Below are positions 7,970-14,926 of a DNA stretch of 35,115 nt, in pieces. Each line of letters begins with the position of its first letter. The first letter of the stretch is position 1. Below the pieces are notes generated by a model. That model was not told the DNA's origin and did not search any database. It was given only the letters and a program-made list of their open reading frames with translations. The translations under genes were made by a program, and so were the position numbers. The stretch is from Blautia schinkii DSM 10518 (GTDB lineage: Bacteria; Bacillota; Clostridia; Lachnospirales; Lachnospiraceae), in contig JNKJ01000044.1 of assembly GCA_000702025.1 (NCBI GenBank), forward strand, positions 1 to 35,115, given 5' to 3'.

Positions 7970-9025
7970 TTATAATTCTTTAGCGTGCACCTCCCAAAGA
8001 CTTCTCCTTTTCTGTTCAAAATAGCACATATCAGGATTATGTCCACCCATTGTCCCACTATATGCCAAACTATTCATAATACAATTTTTGCTTTGGCACT
8101 CCATATTAAAACTGCATTTTGAACACATATTACCTTCTCTACCCATTCTTCTCAACCTTTTGATACGTTCCATAGATAATCCATTATCAACATCTCCAAT
8201 GCCCCCACTAGCTTCTAAGTTTGCTGCACAACCAAAGATTCTTCCATCCACCTTTACATATATTTGAATAAGCCCCACGCCACAAAATCCTGACTTTCCA
8301 TTATTTTCCCCGTATTTCTTCAAATCTAAAACCGGTCCCCAAAGAAATGCTTTTCCTTCTTTTTGCCTTTTTATATAATAACATAATACTTTCTCCCATT
8401 CATCTGCCAAACCATCCAATTGATTGGTTGTCCATCTATGCATAACGTCAATAGAAGAATCCACTACTCTAAAATTTAAGTTTTCAACTAAATGACAAAC
8501 AGACTGAAATGTTTTCCCATAATTATTCTGTGTAACGACATGTGCTGCCTGGATATATTGCTTTGTGTTCTTCTCATATTCTTTGAAATACGTACAGTTT
8601 TCAATAATATTCGCATAACTTCCACCGCCATCAATCCACTTCCTGTTTCTATTATGGGTTTCCTCATCCCCATCAATACTTACCTTTAAATGAATTTTAT
8701 ATCTAATCAACCATGCTAAAACCTCATCATTTAGAATAGTTCCATTTGTCGTAATAGAATATGTCACTAAAATGTCCCTCTTTAAAGCCTGCTCCTCTAT
8801 ATATTCCACCAACTGCTTTATAAATGAAAAACTCAAGAGTGCCTCTCCACCTACAAAATCTACCCATAATCTTCGATCTCTATGCTTTTCTACATTTAAA
8901 AAAGCAATTTCCAACCCTTTGTATGCTGTCTGTTCTGACATCTTTTGGTTTGTCTTCTTTCCAAGATAACAATATGTACAACGTAAATTGCATATTTGGT
9001 TTACTTCTAAAGTGATTGTATACAT
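7970..9025 (-). CDS. Radical SAM/SPASM peptide-modifying enzyme 2, next to the precursor
   Basis: The protein has 351 residues. It starts almost directly with the cluster motif CNLRCTYC (residues 12-19), then FVGGEALLSF, SITTNGTI and VSIDGDEETH. The C-terminal part has the SPASM-type cysteines: GFCGVG, IFGCAANL, and MCSKCSFNMECQSKNC. There is no separate recognition domain. A ribosome site GGAGG lies 7 bases before the ATG and directly abuts the U-tract of the hairpin after the precursor gene. The immediate neighbour upstream is the three-cysteine precursor peptide, its obvious substrate. The chemistry (thioether, carbon-carbon or other crosslink) cannot be told from sequence. Confidence 0.87.
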   Translation of the reverse strand: MYTITLEVNQICNLRCTYCYLGKKTNQKMSEQTAYKGLEIAFLNVEKHRDRRLWVDFVGGEALLSFSFIKQLVEYIEEQALKRDILVTYSITTNGTILNDEVLAWLIRYKIHLKVSIDGDEETHNRNRKWIDGGGSYANIIENCTYFKEYEKNTKQYIQAAHVVTQNNYGKTFQSVCHLVENLNFRVVDSSIDVMHRWTTNQLDGLADEWEKVLCYYIKRQKEGKAFLWGPVLDLKKYGENNGKSGFCGVGLIQIYVKVDGRIFGCAANLEASGGIGDVDNGLSMERIKRLRRMGREGNMCSKCSFNMECQSKNCIMNSLAYSGTMGGHNPDMCYFEQKRRSLWEVHAKEL

Positions 9026-9037
9026 TCTTTTTCCTCC

Positions 9038-9086
9038 AAAAAAGAAACCGCACAGGCTATCGTATCAGGATAGGCTACACGGTTCT
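9038..9086 (-). terminator. Hairpin attenuator between precursor peptide and radical SAM gene
   Basis: A long stem (arms 9044-9061 and 9069-9085, with some G-U pairs and one mismatch) is followed by six T residues on the minus strand. The T run touches the GGAGG of the radical SAM gene. Partial termination here would make much more precursor than enzyme, as is common in RiPP operons. Confidence 0.8.
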
Positions 9087-9091
9087 TTGTT

Positions 9092-9247
9092 TTAACTAGC
9101 TTCATTAATGTATGCCCCTGGAAATGGCCATGGACAATCGGTTAAGCATCTCTGTGTTCTTTCAGAACATCCGGAATAGCTTTCAATTTCTTCTTCTGTT
9201 AAATCAAGTTCTTTCAAGAACTCTTCTGTTGCTTCATTATTCACCAT
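9092..9247 (-). CDS. RiPP precursor peptide with three-cysteine core
   Basis: A 51-residue peptide with a strong ribosome site (AAAGGAGGAAAAAC before ATG). Residues 1-22 are an acidic helical leader containing FLKELDLTEEEIE, like many RiPP leaders. It is followed by SYSG and a core with Cys27, Cys34 and Cys38: CSERTQRCLTDC, then PWPFPGAYINEAS. The change from acidic leader to Cys/Pro/aromatic core, its place directly before a radical SAM enzyme, and the attenuator after it all mark it as the substrate. Leader removal could occur after SG, in the position where double-glycine leaders are cut. I do not recognise the core from a known family. Function could be a bacteriocin or a signal for the AgrC-like kinase. 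Confidence 0.85.
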   Translation of the reverse strand: MVNNEATEEFLKELDLTEEEIESYSGCSERTQRCLTDCPWPFPGAYINEAS

Positions 9248-9278
9248 GTTTTTCCTCCTTTCCATTTAGTATATGAAA

Positions 9279-9307
9279 ACTATAATTCCTTTTTTTCCAT
9301 ACAACAA
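9279..9307 (-). promoter_or_regulatory. Promoter of the precursor peptide gene
   Basis: On the minus strand there is a -35 element TTGTTG (9307-9302) and a -10 element TATAGT (9284-9279), spaced by 17 bases. They lie about 30 bases upstream of the precursor ATG. The -35 box overlaps one LytTR-like repeat. Confidence 0.6.
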
Positions 9308-9332
9308 TATTCTTTGTATAAATCAACATATT
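9302..9332 (-). promoter_or_regulatory. Candidate LytTR binding site: two direct repeats 21 bases apart
   Basis: AATATGTTG and AATATTGTTG start 21 bases apart on the minus strand. That is the spacing of AgrA-type LytTR sites (9-bp repeats with a 12-bp gap). The promoter-proximal copy overlaps the -35 box. The sequence differs from the staphylococcal AgrA consensus, so the support is spacing and place. Confidence 0.45.
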
Positions 9333-9346
9333 TTTGACATAGATTT

Positions 9347-10081
9347 TCATTTTTCCCATTTCCCCACATATATAGCTAATGCTCTCATGAACTCTTCCTT
9401 CTTATATTTACTTACCGGAATAGTCTTTAACTTCTGATCTTTATTTTTGATTAACACACTATCTTGCTTAACCCCTTCAACATAATCAAAATTGACCATA
9501 TAACTATTATGACAGCGATAAAATTGCTTTTTGCTTAACCGTTTCTCTAGTTCACTCATTCTTTGGCTACTTTGCACATCTCCATGAATTGTATGTAAAA
9601 TCAACAGCTTATTTTCTGTTTGTATATAGACTATATCAGAAAGCTGTAGCGTAATCAATCCATCGTGACATTTCAAAAATAACTTTTCCTCTGCATTTAA
9701 CAATTTCTTTTTGTATATTTTGTTTAGGATATTTTCAACTTTTCTATACAGCAAAGGTTTTGATAAAAAGTCTTCTGCTGCAACTTCAAAACCTTTCCCT
9801 GCATTAGTGATTGTATAATAAGAAGTACAAAAAACGATTGAAACATCCGGATCACTCTTCCGAATCTCCTCCGCTGTTTCAAATCCATCCATTTCAGGCA
9901 TAGATACATCTAAAAATATAACATCAAATTTCCGTTTTTGAAAATTCAATAATAACTGACTGCCACTTCCATACGAAGTGATTTTGACTTCTACGTGATT
10001 TTGATTTCCATATTTTTCGATATAACTCTTCATTTTTTTATTATGGTCAATCATATCATCACACAATGCTACTTTAATCAA
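9347..10081 (-). CDS. LytTR response regulator without adjacent kinase
   Basis: The protein has 244 residues. The receiver domain has DD at 8-9, Asp58 in VIFLDVSMPEMDG and Lys in FLSKPL. The LytTR domain has IVYIQTENKLLILHTIHG and FYRCHNSYMVNFDYVEG. The start is TTG 10081, with AGGCAGGG upstream. It is 99 bases upstream of the precursor gene and transcribed in the same direction, so it probably activates the precursor promoter. No kinase gene sits beside it; it may share the kinase at 5468-6804. It is only moderately similar to the regulator at 6806-7516. Confidence 0.88.
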   Translation of the reverse strand: MIKVALCDDMIDHNKKMKSYIEKYGNQNHVEVKITSYGSGSQLLLNFQKRKFDVIFLDVSMPEMDGFETAEEIRKSDPDVSIVFCTSYYTITNAGKGFEVAAEDFLSKPLLYRKVENILNKIYKKKLLNAEEKLFLKCHDGLITLQLSDIVYIQTENKLLILHTIHGDVQSSQRMSELEKRLSKKQFYRCHNSYMVNFDYVEGVKQDSVLIKNKDQKLKTIPVSKYKKEEFMRALAIYVGKWEK

Positions 10082-10082
10082 C

Positions 10083-10148
10083 TTATTCCCTGCCTTTCTC
10101 GTATGCTAATAATCGTTGAATCAAAATTCTTTGCAAACTGTTCCGCAT
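10083..10148 (-). CDS. Possible 21-residue ORF coupled to the LytTR regulator
   Basis: The ATG at 10148 has GGAG 8 bases upstream. The frame encodes MRNSLQRILIQRLLAYEKGR plus Glu and stops one base before the TTG start of the regulator. It may serve translational coupling or be the remnant of an XRE-like gene, as the other LytTR gene also overlaps an upstream gene. Coding status is uncertain. The rest of the gap (10149-10364) shows no other gene. Confidence 0.3.
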   Translation of the reverse strand: MRNSLQRILIQRLLAYEKGRE

Positions 10149-10364
10149 TCTTTTTGCTCCATCTCCATCGAAATTTTCTCCTTATTTTTTATTATATTAG
10201 GGGATTCTTGTTTATTCCGTCTAGTATTCTTGTTTCGATTGCGTTATTTATTGCCTAATTGGTAACTATAATTATGTAATCCAATTACTGAAAACTGCGA
10301 CCGCGAGCTATCACGCTTTTTGGATGATTCTAAATTAAATGCTTATATGGTAAGTTTATTCCGA

Positions 10365-10410
10365 AAAATCCCCTGAACTATAGTCTTATGACCTTAGTCC
10401 CGGGGATTTT
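10365..10410 (-). terminator. Terminator hairpin after rarA
   Basis: AAAATCCCC and GGGGATTTT form a perfect 9-bp stem around a loop that can itself pair. On the minus strand the stem ends in a run of T. It follows the rarA stop codon and could act in both directions. It also marks the switch from AT-rich island to more GC-rich DNA. Confidence 0.7.
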
Positions 10411-10423
10411 ATGAAATACCGCA

Positions 10424-11746
10424 TTATTCTTTATTCTCTTTGATATGTTTCATATGCTCTTTCAGCATCTTTTCATATCCCATGTCACTGAGCTCGTAAA
10501 ACCTCTCATTAATAATCTCAGAAGGAAGATACTGCTGCTGTACGTAGTGGTTGGGATAATTATGGGCGTACTGATAACCGATTCCGTGACCCAGCTTCTC
10601 ATGTCCGCCATAATGTGCATCCTGGAGATGGGGCGGAACCGTGGTTTTCGTCCGCTTCACGCTGTTCATGGCCGCGTCGATCGCCATTACCGCGGAATTA
10701 CTCTTGGGCGCACAGGCCATATAAGTCACTGCCTGGGAAAGGATGATCTGGGACTCCGGCATGCCCACGCGCTCCACTGCCTGAGCGGCCGCGGCTGCCA
10801 CACAGATTGCCTGGGGGTCCGCATTTCCGATATCCTCTGAGGCGAGTATCATAATACGCCTGGCTATAAACTTCACATCTTCCCCTGCATAAAGCATTTT
10901 TGCCAGATAATATACAGCCGCGTCCGGGTCGGAGCCGCGCATACTTTTGATAAAAGCTGAAATAATGTCATAATGGTTGTCCCCGTTTTTGTCATAGCGG
11001 ACCACGCGCTTCTGGATACATTCAGAAGCGACCTCGAGGGTCAGATGGATTTTACCATCCTCGCTCCGGGGCGTGGTGAGGATGCCAAGCTCCACAGCGT
11101 TGAGGGCATTTCTCGCATCCCCGCCCGCCATATCGGCCAGGAACTCCAGCGCTTCGTCGTCTATGACTGCGTTATAATTGCCCATGCCTTTCTCACAGTC
11201 ATTGAGCGCACGGAGAATCAGTTCCTTAACCTCTCCAATCTCAAGAGATCTAAGTTCAAAGATAATAGACCGGGACAGAAGAGCGCCGTTCACCTCGAAA
11301 TATGGGTTCTCGGTAGTCGCGCCTATCAGTATGATAGTGCCGTCCTCCACAAAGGGGAGCAGATAGTCTTGCTGCCCTTTATTAAAGCGGTGAATCTCAT
11401 CGATGAAAAGGATTGTCTTCTTGCCATACATACCCAAATCATTCTGAGCCTGCTTGACGACTGCCTCCATGTCTTTCTTGCCCGCGACTGTCGCGTTAAT
11501 CTGTGTGAAATTAGCGCTGGTGGTGTTGGCAATCACCTTCGCCAGTGTGGTCTTGCCTGTGCCGGGCGGTCCGTAGAAAATGACGGAGGTAAGCTTATCC
11601 GCCTTAATTGCCCGGTAGAGCAGCTTATCCTTACCCACGATGTGCTGCTGGCCCACCACCTCCTCAAGCGTGGCCGGGCGCAGTCTGGACGCCAGCGGCG
11701 ACTCCCGGTCCAGGGTTTTTGATTTTGCATATTCAAATAAATCCAT
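10424..11746 (-). CDS. rarA: RarA/MgsA replication-associated recombination AAA+ ATPase
   Basis: 440 residues, the usual length for RarA (MgsA, WHIP/WRNIP1 family). Walker A is FYGPPGTGKTTLAK, Walker B is ILFIDEIHRFNKGQQDYLLP, and sensor 1 is LIGATTENPYFEVNGALLSR. The C-terminal tetramerisation domain includes RGSDPDAAVYYLAKML and the conserved HNYPNHYVQQQYLP. The protein acts at stalled replication forks with SSB and primase/helicase. It stands alone behind its own promoter, which carries a LexA-like box. The shadow frames on the opposite strand are not genes. Confidence 0.96.
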   Translation of the reverse strand: MDLFEYAKSKTLDRESPLASRLRPATLEEVVGQQHIVGKDKLLYRAIKADKLTSVIFYGPPGTGKTTLAKVIANTTSANFTQINATVAGKKDMEAVVKQAQNDLGMYGKKTILFIDEIHRFNKGQQDYLLPFVEDGTIILIGATTENPYFEVNGALLSRSIIFELRSLEIGEVKELILRALNDCEKGMGNYNAVIDDEALEFLADMAGGDARNALNAVELGILTTPRSEDGKIHLTLEVASECIQKRVVRYDKNGDNHYDIISAFIKSMRGSDPDAAVYYLAKMLYAGEDVKFIARRIMILASEDIGNADPQAICVAAAAAQAVERVGMPESQIILSQAVTYMACAPKSNSAVMAIDAAMNSVKRTKTTVPPHLQDAHYGGHEKLGHGIGYQYAHNYPNHYVQQQYLPSEIINERFYELSDMGYEKMLKEHMKHIKENKE

Positions 11747-11784
11747 AATGGTACACTCCCATGTGAAATTTTATCATATATAAT

Positions 11785-11801
11785 GTCATGCCAGGCATGA
11801 C
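11785..11801. repeat. Perfect palindrome in the rarA leader
   Basis: GTCATGCC and GGCATGAC flank a single A, just upstream of rarA. It could be an operator or a small RNA hairpin in the 5' leader. No T tract follows, so it is not a standard terminator. Confidence 0.35.
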
Positions 11802-11836
11802 GTGCATCTCGCAGCAAGTATGGCATAGCGCTGCTT

Positions 11837-11883
11837 GAACATACGTTTGTCCCTATTATACTCTGTAATGCCGGGATTTTCAA
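11837..11883 (-). promoter_or_regulatory. rarA promoter with a LexA (SOS) box
   Basis: On the minus strand the -35 TTGAAA (11883-11878) and the -10 TATAAT (11860-11855) are spaced by 17 bases. Just downstream, at 11837-11848, GAACATACGTTT matches the Gram-positive LexA/DinR pattern GAACRNRYGTTY. The box covers the likely transcription start. This suggests rarA is induced on DNA damage. Confidence 0.65.
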
Positions 11884-11898
11884 TAGTTCTCTAACTTT

Positions 11899-12615
11899 TC
11901 ATGGCACCATCAGCTTATCTACCGTCACGAAATCATACCCCTCCTCCGTGAGCATATCCACCACCTTCAGCGCGGCCTCCACAGAGGTCTTATATCCGTC
12001 GTGCATAAGTATGATGGAACCGTCCTCCACATTATTTTCCACGATATGCAGGACGGAGGTTACATTTTTACTCTCCCAGTCCAGGGTATCCACATCCCAC
12101 ATCACGGGAAACATGGTTACAGACAGCTCCAAATCCTTGCGCCACGCGCCGAAAGGCGGTCTTAAGTAAGTAGGATACTCTCCGGTAATCTTATAAATCT
12201 CATTGCTGGTCTTTTCAATTTCTTCTTTTGCAAGGGCTGCGGAAATTTTGTTAAGCTGCACATGATTGTATGTGTGGTTCCCGATCAGATGCCCCTCCTC
12301 CTGGATGCGCTTCACCAGCTCCTCGTTGCCCTCGATATTTTTGCCCATGAGAAAGAAGGTGGCGTGTATTCCTTTCTCTTTCAGGCCGTCCAGAAGCTCG
12401 GGCGTATATTTACGGCTCGGGCCGTCGTCAAAGGTGAGGGCTACCTTGGGCCGCTCCTCCATAGAGCTTTCCACGAGCTTCATCATCCCTTTTCCGGCAA
12501 TTACCCGGGCCGCTGTGAGCCTTGCTTCGCTTTTACTAAGGCAAGCCGCCAGAAGCGCGGCTGCCGAAATTATGGCAATCATGATCGCTGCAATCAAAAG
12601 TTTTACTTTTTTCAT
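11899..12615 (-). CDS. Membrane-anchored polysaccharide deacetylase
   Basis: 238 residues from ATG 12615, which has AGGCGG upstream; the frame extends further upstream but that part is not protein-like. An N-terminal membrane segment (residues 5-24) anchors or exports it. The NodB (CE4) domain shows the metal motif TFDDGPSRKYTPELL, GNHTYNHVQL with the His pair, RPPFGAW, and LMHDGYKTSVEA near the end. The protein should deacetylate peptidoglycan or another N-acetylated glycan at the cell surface, as in the PdaA/PdaB group. It is close to the cytidylate-kinase-like gene but a hairpin lies between. Confidence 0.9.
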   Translation of the reverse strand: MKKVKLLIAAIMIAIISAAALLAACLSKSEARLTAARVIAGKGMMKLVESSMEERPKVALTFDDGPSRKYTPELLDGLKEKGIHATFFLMGKNIEGNEELVKRIQEEGHLIGNHTYNHVQLNKISAALAKEEIEKTSNEIYKITGEYPTYLRPPFGAWRKDLELSVTMFPVMWDVDTLDWESKNVTSVLHIVENNVEDGSIILMHDGYKTSVEAALKVVDMLTEEGYDFVTVDKLMVP

Positions 12616-12671
12616 ATCATCCGCCTGAGTGTTTCCTCTCCATAATATATGACGGAGAGACACAAGAAAGA

Positions 12672-12709
12672 AGCACCTGCAATCCCCCTGTATAGGGACT
12701 AAAGGTGCT
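12672..12709 (-). terminator. Hairpin between cytidylate-kinase-like and deacetylase genes
   Basis: AGCACCT and AGGTGCT arms enclose a second pairing of GTCCC with GGGGA. The downstream minus-strand sequence TCTTTCTTG is a weak T tract, so termination may be partial. Between it and 12795 are two direct copies of GCCCGCGGC of unknown meaning. Confidence 0.5.
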
Positions 12710-12795
12710 CCTTTCCAATTTGATCTGGCTTTATCACACTTGCCGCGGGCTATCATATACTTCGGTGTATCCGCCGCGGGCCGCACGTCCTGTTT

Positions 12796-13431
12796 TTATT
12801 TCTCAGCATTGATCTGCCGCATGGTATTGAGACGGTGTTCAATCTCCTCGATGCAGCGGTCATACCCAAGCTTAGAGCTGTCCAGGCATAAATCATAATT
12901 CGTGGCATCTGTCCACTCTCCGCCTGTGAAACGGCGGTAATATTCAAACTTACGCTTGTCATCCTTTTGAAGAAACTTCTCAATCTCCCTCTGAGACTTG
13001 CTCAGCTTCTTGGAGGCCTCCTGCATCCGGTATTCCTGGGACGCGTGGATAAACACACTGAGTACGTTCGGGTAATCCTTGAGAATGTAATTGGAGCAGC
13101 GTCCGATGATCACGCAGGACTCTGTCTCAGCCAGATGGCGGATGACCTTTGCCGTATAATTAAAGAGGTTTTCATCCGAGGTAAACTCCTTGCTCTGGGG
13201 CGGGATCAACTCTCCCTTATAGATGCTGGTCTTGCTGAATAACGGCGGCTTAGCGCTGCTGTATTCGTCCACACGGCCAAAAAGACGCTCGTGGATACCG
13301 CTGTCCTCGGATGCCATGCGGATGATATCTTTGTCATAGTAAGAAATCCCTAATTTCTTTGACAGCATCTCGCCCACGGTACGCCCGCCGCTGCCGTACT
13401 GCCTTGCAATGGTGATTACAAAGTTATCCAT
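12796..13431 (-). CDS. Cytidylate-kinase-like family protein
   Basis: 211 residues from ATG 13431, chosen for the AGGGAGATT ribosome site directly upstream; a longer frame to 13479 would overlap livF. The P-loop reads ITIARQYGSGGRTVGEMLSKKLG, followed by YYDKDIIRMASEDSG, as in the cytidylate-kinase-like family PF13189 widespread in Clostridia. CVIIGRCSNYIL and a basic lid-like KLSKSQREIEKF follow. The family is related to CMP kinases, but substrate and role are not firmly known. It follows livF by ten bases and may be co-transcribed with the liv operon. Confidence 0.85.
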   Translation of the reverse strand: MDNFVITIARQYGSGGRTVGEMLSKKLGISYYDKDIIRMASEDSGIHERLFGRVDEYSSAKPPLFSKTSIYKGELIPPQSKEFTSDENLFNYTAKVIRHLAETESCVIIGRCSNYILKDYPNVLSVFIHASQEYRMQEASKKLSKSQREIEKFLQKDDKRKFEYYRRFTGGEWTDATNYDLCLDSSKLGYDRCIEEIEHRLNTMRQINAEK

Positions 13432-13441
13432 AATCTCCCTC

Positions 13442-14152
13442 CTATTCTCCCAGATATGCCTTCTGTACAGATTCATCATTCAGGAGATCGTCCGCATCGC
13501 CGTCAAGAATAATTTTACCTGTCTCCAGTACATACGCCCTGTCCGCGATGGACAGCGCTTTCTTGGCGTTCTGCTCCACCAGAAGTACAGTGGTGCCGCT
13601 CTCGCTGACCTCCTTGATAATATCAAAAATCTCATTTACAAAAATGGGCGACAGACCCATGGACGGCTCATCCATCAGGATGATCCTGGGCTTACTCATA
13701 AGCGCCCGGCCCATGGCAAGCATCTGCTGCTCGCCGCCGCTTAAGGTTCCTGCTGTCTGTCCCTGCCGTTCCTCCAGACGCGGAAAACGTTTGTACACTT
13801 TTTGAATCGTATCCTCAATCTCATCCTTATCTGTTCTGGTAAAAGCGCCCATCTTCAGATTCTGGAGCACAGTCATGTTTGAGAACACGCGGCGTCCCTC
13901 CGGCACATGTGCCATACCCATGGTCACAATCTTATGCGGAGGTATCTTGGTGATATCCTGACCATCGAACATAATCTGTCCGCTCTTGGAGCGCAGAAGT
14001 CCGGTGACGGTGTGCAGGGTCGTGGTCTTGCCCGCGCCGTTGGCTCCGATGAGCGCAATGACCTCGCCTTCATTTACCTCAAAGGAAACGCCTTTAAGCG
14101 CCTGTATCATTCCATAATAGACCTGTATATCCTTTACTTCCAGTAATGCCAT
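13442..14152 (-). CDS. livF: Branched-chain amino acid ABC transporter ATPase LivF
   Basis: 236 residues. Walker A GANGAGKTTTLHTVTG, signature LSGGEQQMLAMGRAL, Walker B IILMDEPSMGL and the H-loop in VLLVEQNAKKAL are all intact. The opening LLEVKDIQVYYGMIQALKGVSFEV and the short length are those of LivF rather than LivG. Together with LivG it drives uptake of leucine, isoleucine and valine through LivH and LivM. It is the last transport gene in the order livK-H-M-G-F. Confidence 0.95.
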   Translation of the reverse strand: MALLEVKDIQVYYGMIQALKGVSFEVNEGEVIALIGANGAGKTTTLHTVTGLLRSKSGQIMFDGQDITKIPPHKIVTMGMAHVPEGRRVFSNMTVLQNLKMGAFTRTDKDEIEDTIQKVYKRFPRLEERQGQTAGTLSGGEQQMLAMGRALMSKPRIILMDEPSMGLSPIFVNEIFDIIKEVSESGTTVLLVEQNAKKALSIADRAYVLETGKIILDGDADDLLNDESVQKAYLGE

Positions 14153-14164
14153 TGATCTCTCCTC

Positions 14165-14923
14165 CTATTCACCCAGATATGCCTTGATTACCTGCGGATC
14201 ATGCAGCACCTCTGAGGTTTCCCCCTGTGCCAGCACACGTCCGAAGTTCAGCACTGTGAGCTCTTCACAGATGCCGGATACCAGTTTCATATCATGTTCG
14301 ATCAGAAGGATCGTCATATCAAATTCATCCCGGACAAAACGGATGGTGTTCATCAGCTCCTCCGTCTCGTTGGGGTTCATGCCTGCGGCCGGCTCATCCA
14401 GCAGCAAAAGCTTGGGATTGGTAGCAAGTGCTCTGGCAATCTCCAGCTTTCTCTGTTTACCGTAGGGAAGGTTTGAAGCCAGATAATCTGCTTCTTTATC
14501 CAGATCAAACACCTTCAGAAGACGCATCGCCTCTTCGTCCATCTGTTTTTCTACTTTAAAGTATTTTGGCAGACGGAGGATTCCGGTCATTGTGCCGTAG
14601 TTGTTCCGGTTATGAAGTCCGGCTTTTACATTGTCCAGCACGCTCATAGCTGAGAACAGACGGATATTCTGAAAGGTTCTGGCGATTCCCGCCTTGTTGA
14701 TATCGATATTTTTCTTACCGGTAATGTCCACACCGTCCAGCTTGATGATTCCTTCATCCGGCTTGTATACGCCTGTCAGCAGGTTGAAGATTGTGGTCTT
14801 GCCTGCACCGTTCGGGCCGATGAGTCCGTAGAGCTGTCCTTTTTCAATGGAGACATGAAATTCGTCCACTGCATGCAGACCGCCAAATGAAATATTTAAG
14901 TGGTTTACTTCAAGCAATGCCAT
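14165..14923 (-). CDS. livG: Branched-chain amino acid ABC transporter ATPase LivG
   Basis: 252 residues. Walker A is GPNGAGKTTIFNLLTG. The GIARTFQNIRLF block and the insert with the NRNNYGTMTG stretch are typical for LivG. The signature is the variant LPYGKQRKLEIARAL, normal for this family, and Walker B is LLLLDEPAAGMNP. It is four bases from livM and 12 from livF. Confidence 0.95.
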   Translation of the reverse strand: MALLEVNHLNISFGGLHAVDEFHVSIEKGQLYGLIGPNGAGKTTIFNLLTGVYKPDEGIIKLDGVDITGKKNIDINKAGIARTFQNIRLFSAMSVLDNVKAGLHNRNNYGTMTGILRLPKYFKVEKQMDEEAMRLLKVFDLDKEADYLASNLPYGKQRKLEIARALATNPKLLLLDEPAAGMNPNETEELMNTIRFVRDEFDMTILLIEHDMKLVSGICEELTVLNFGRVLAQGETSEVLHDPQVIKAYLGE

Positions 14924-14926
14924 CTC

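Noticed and set aside
10149..10180. 15-codon frame MEMEQKECGTVCKEF as a two-cysteine signal peptide
   Set aside because: It has a fair ribosome site, but it is very short, overlaps the other small frame and has no leader or partner gene; I prefer the frame coupled to the regulator.
10973..11722. Long plus-strand open frame opposite rarA
   Set aside because: It is the shadow of a conserved GC-rich gene. The translation has no family features and no ribosome site.
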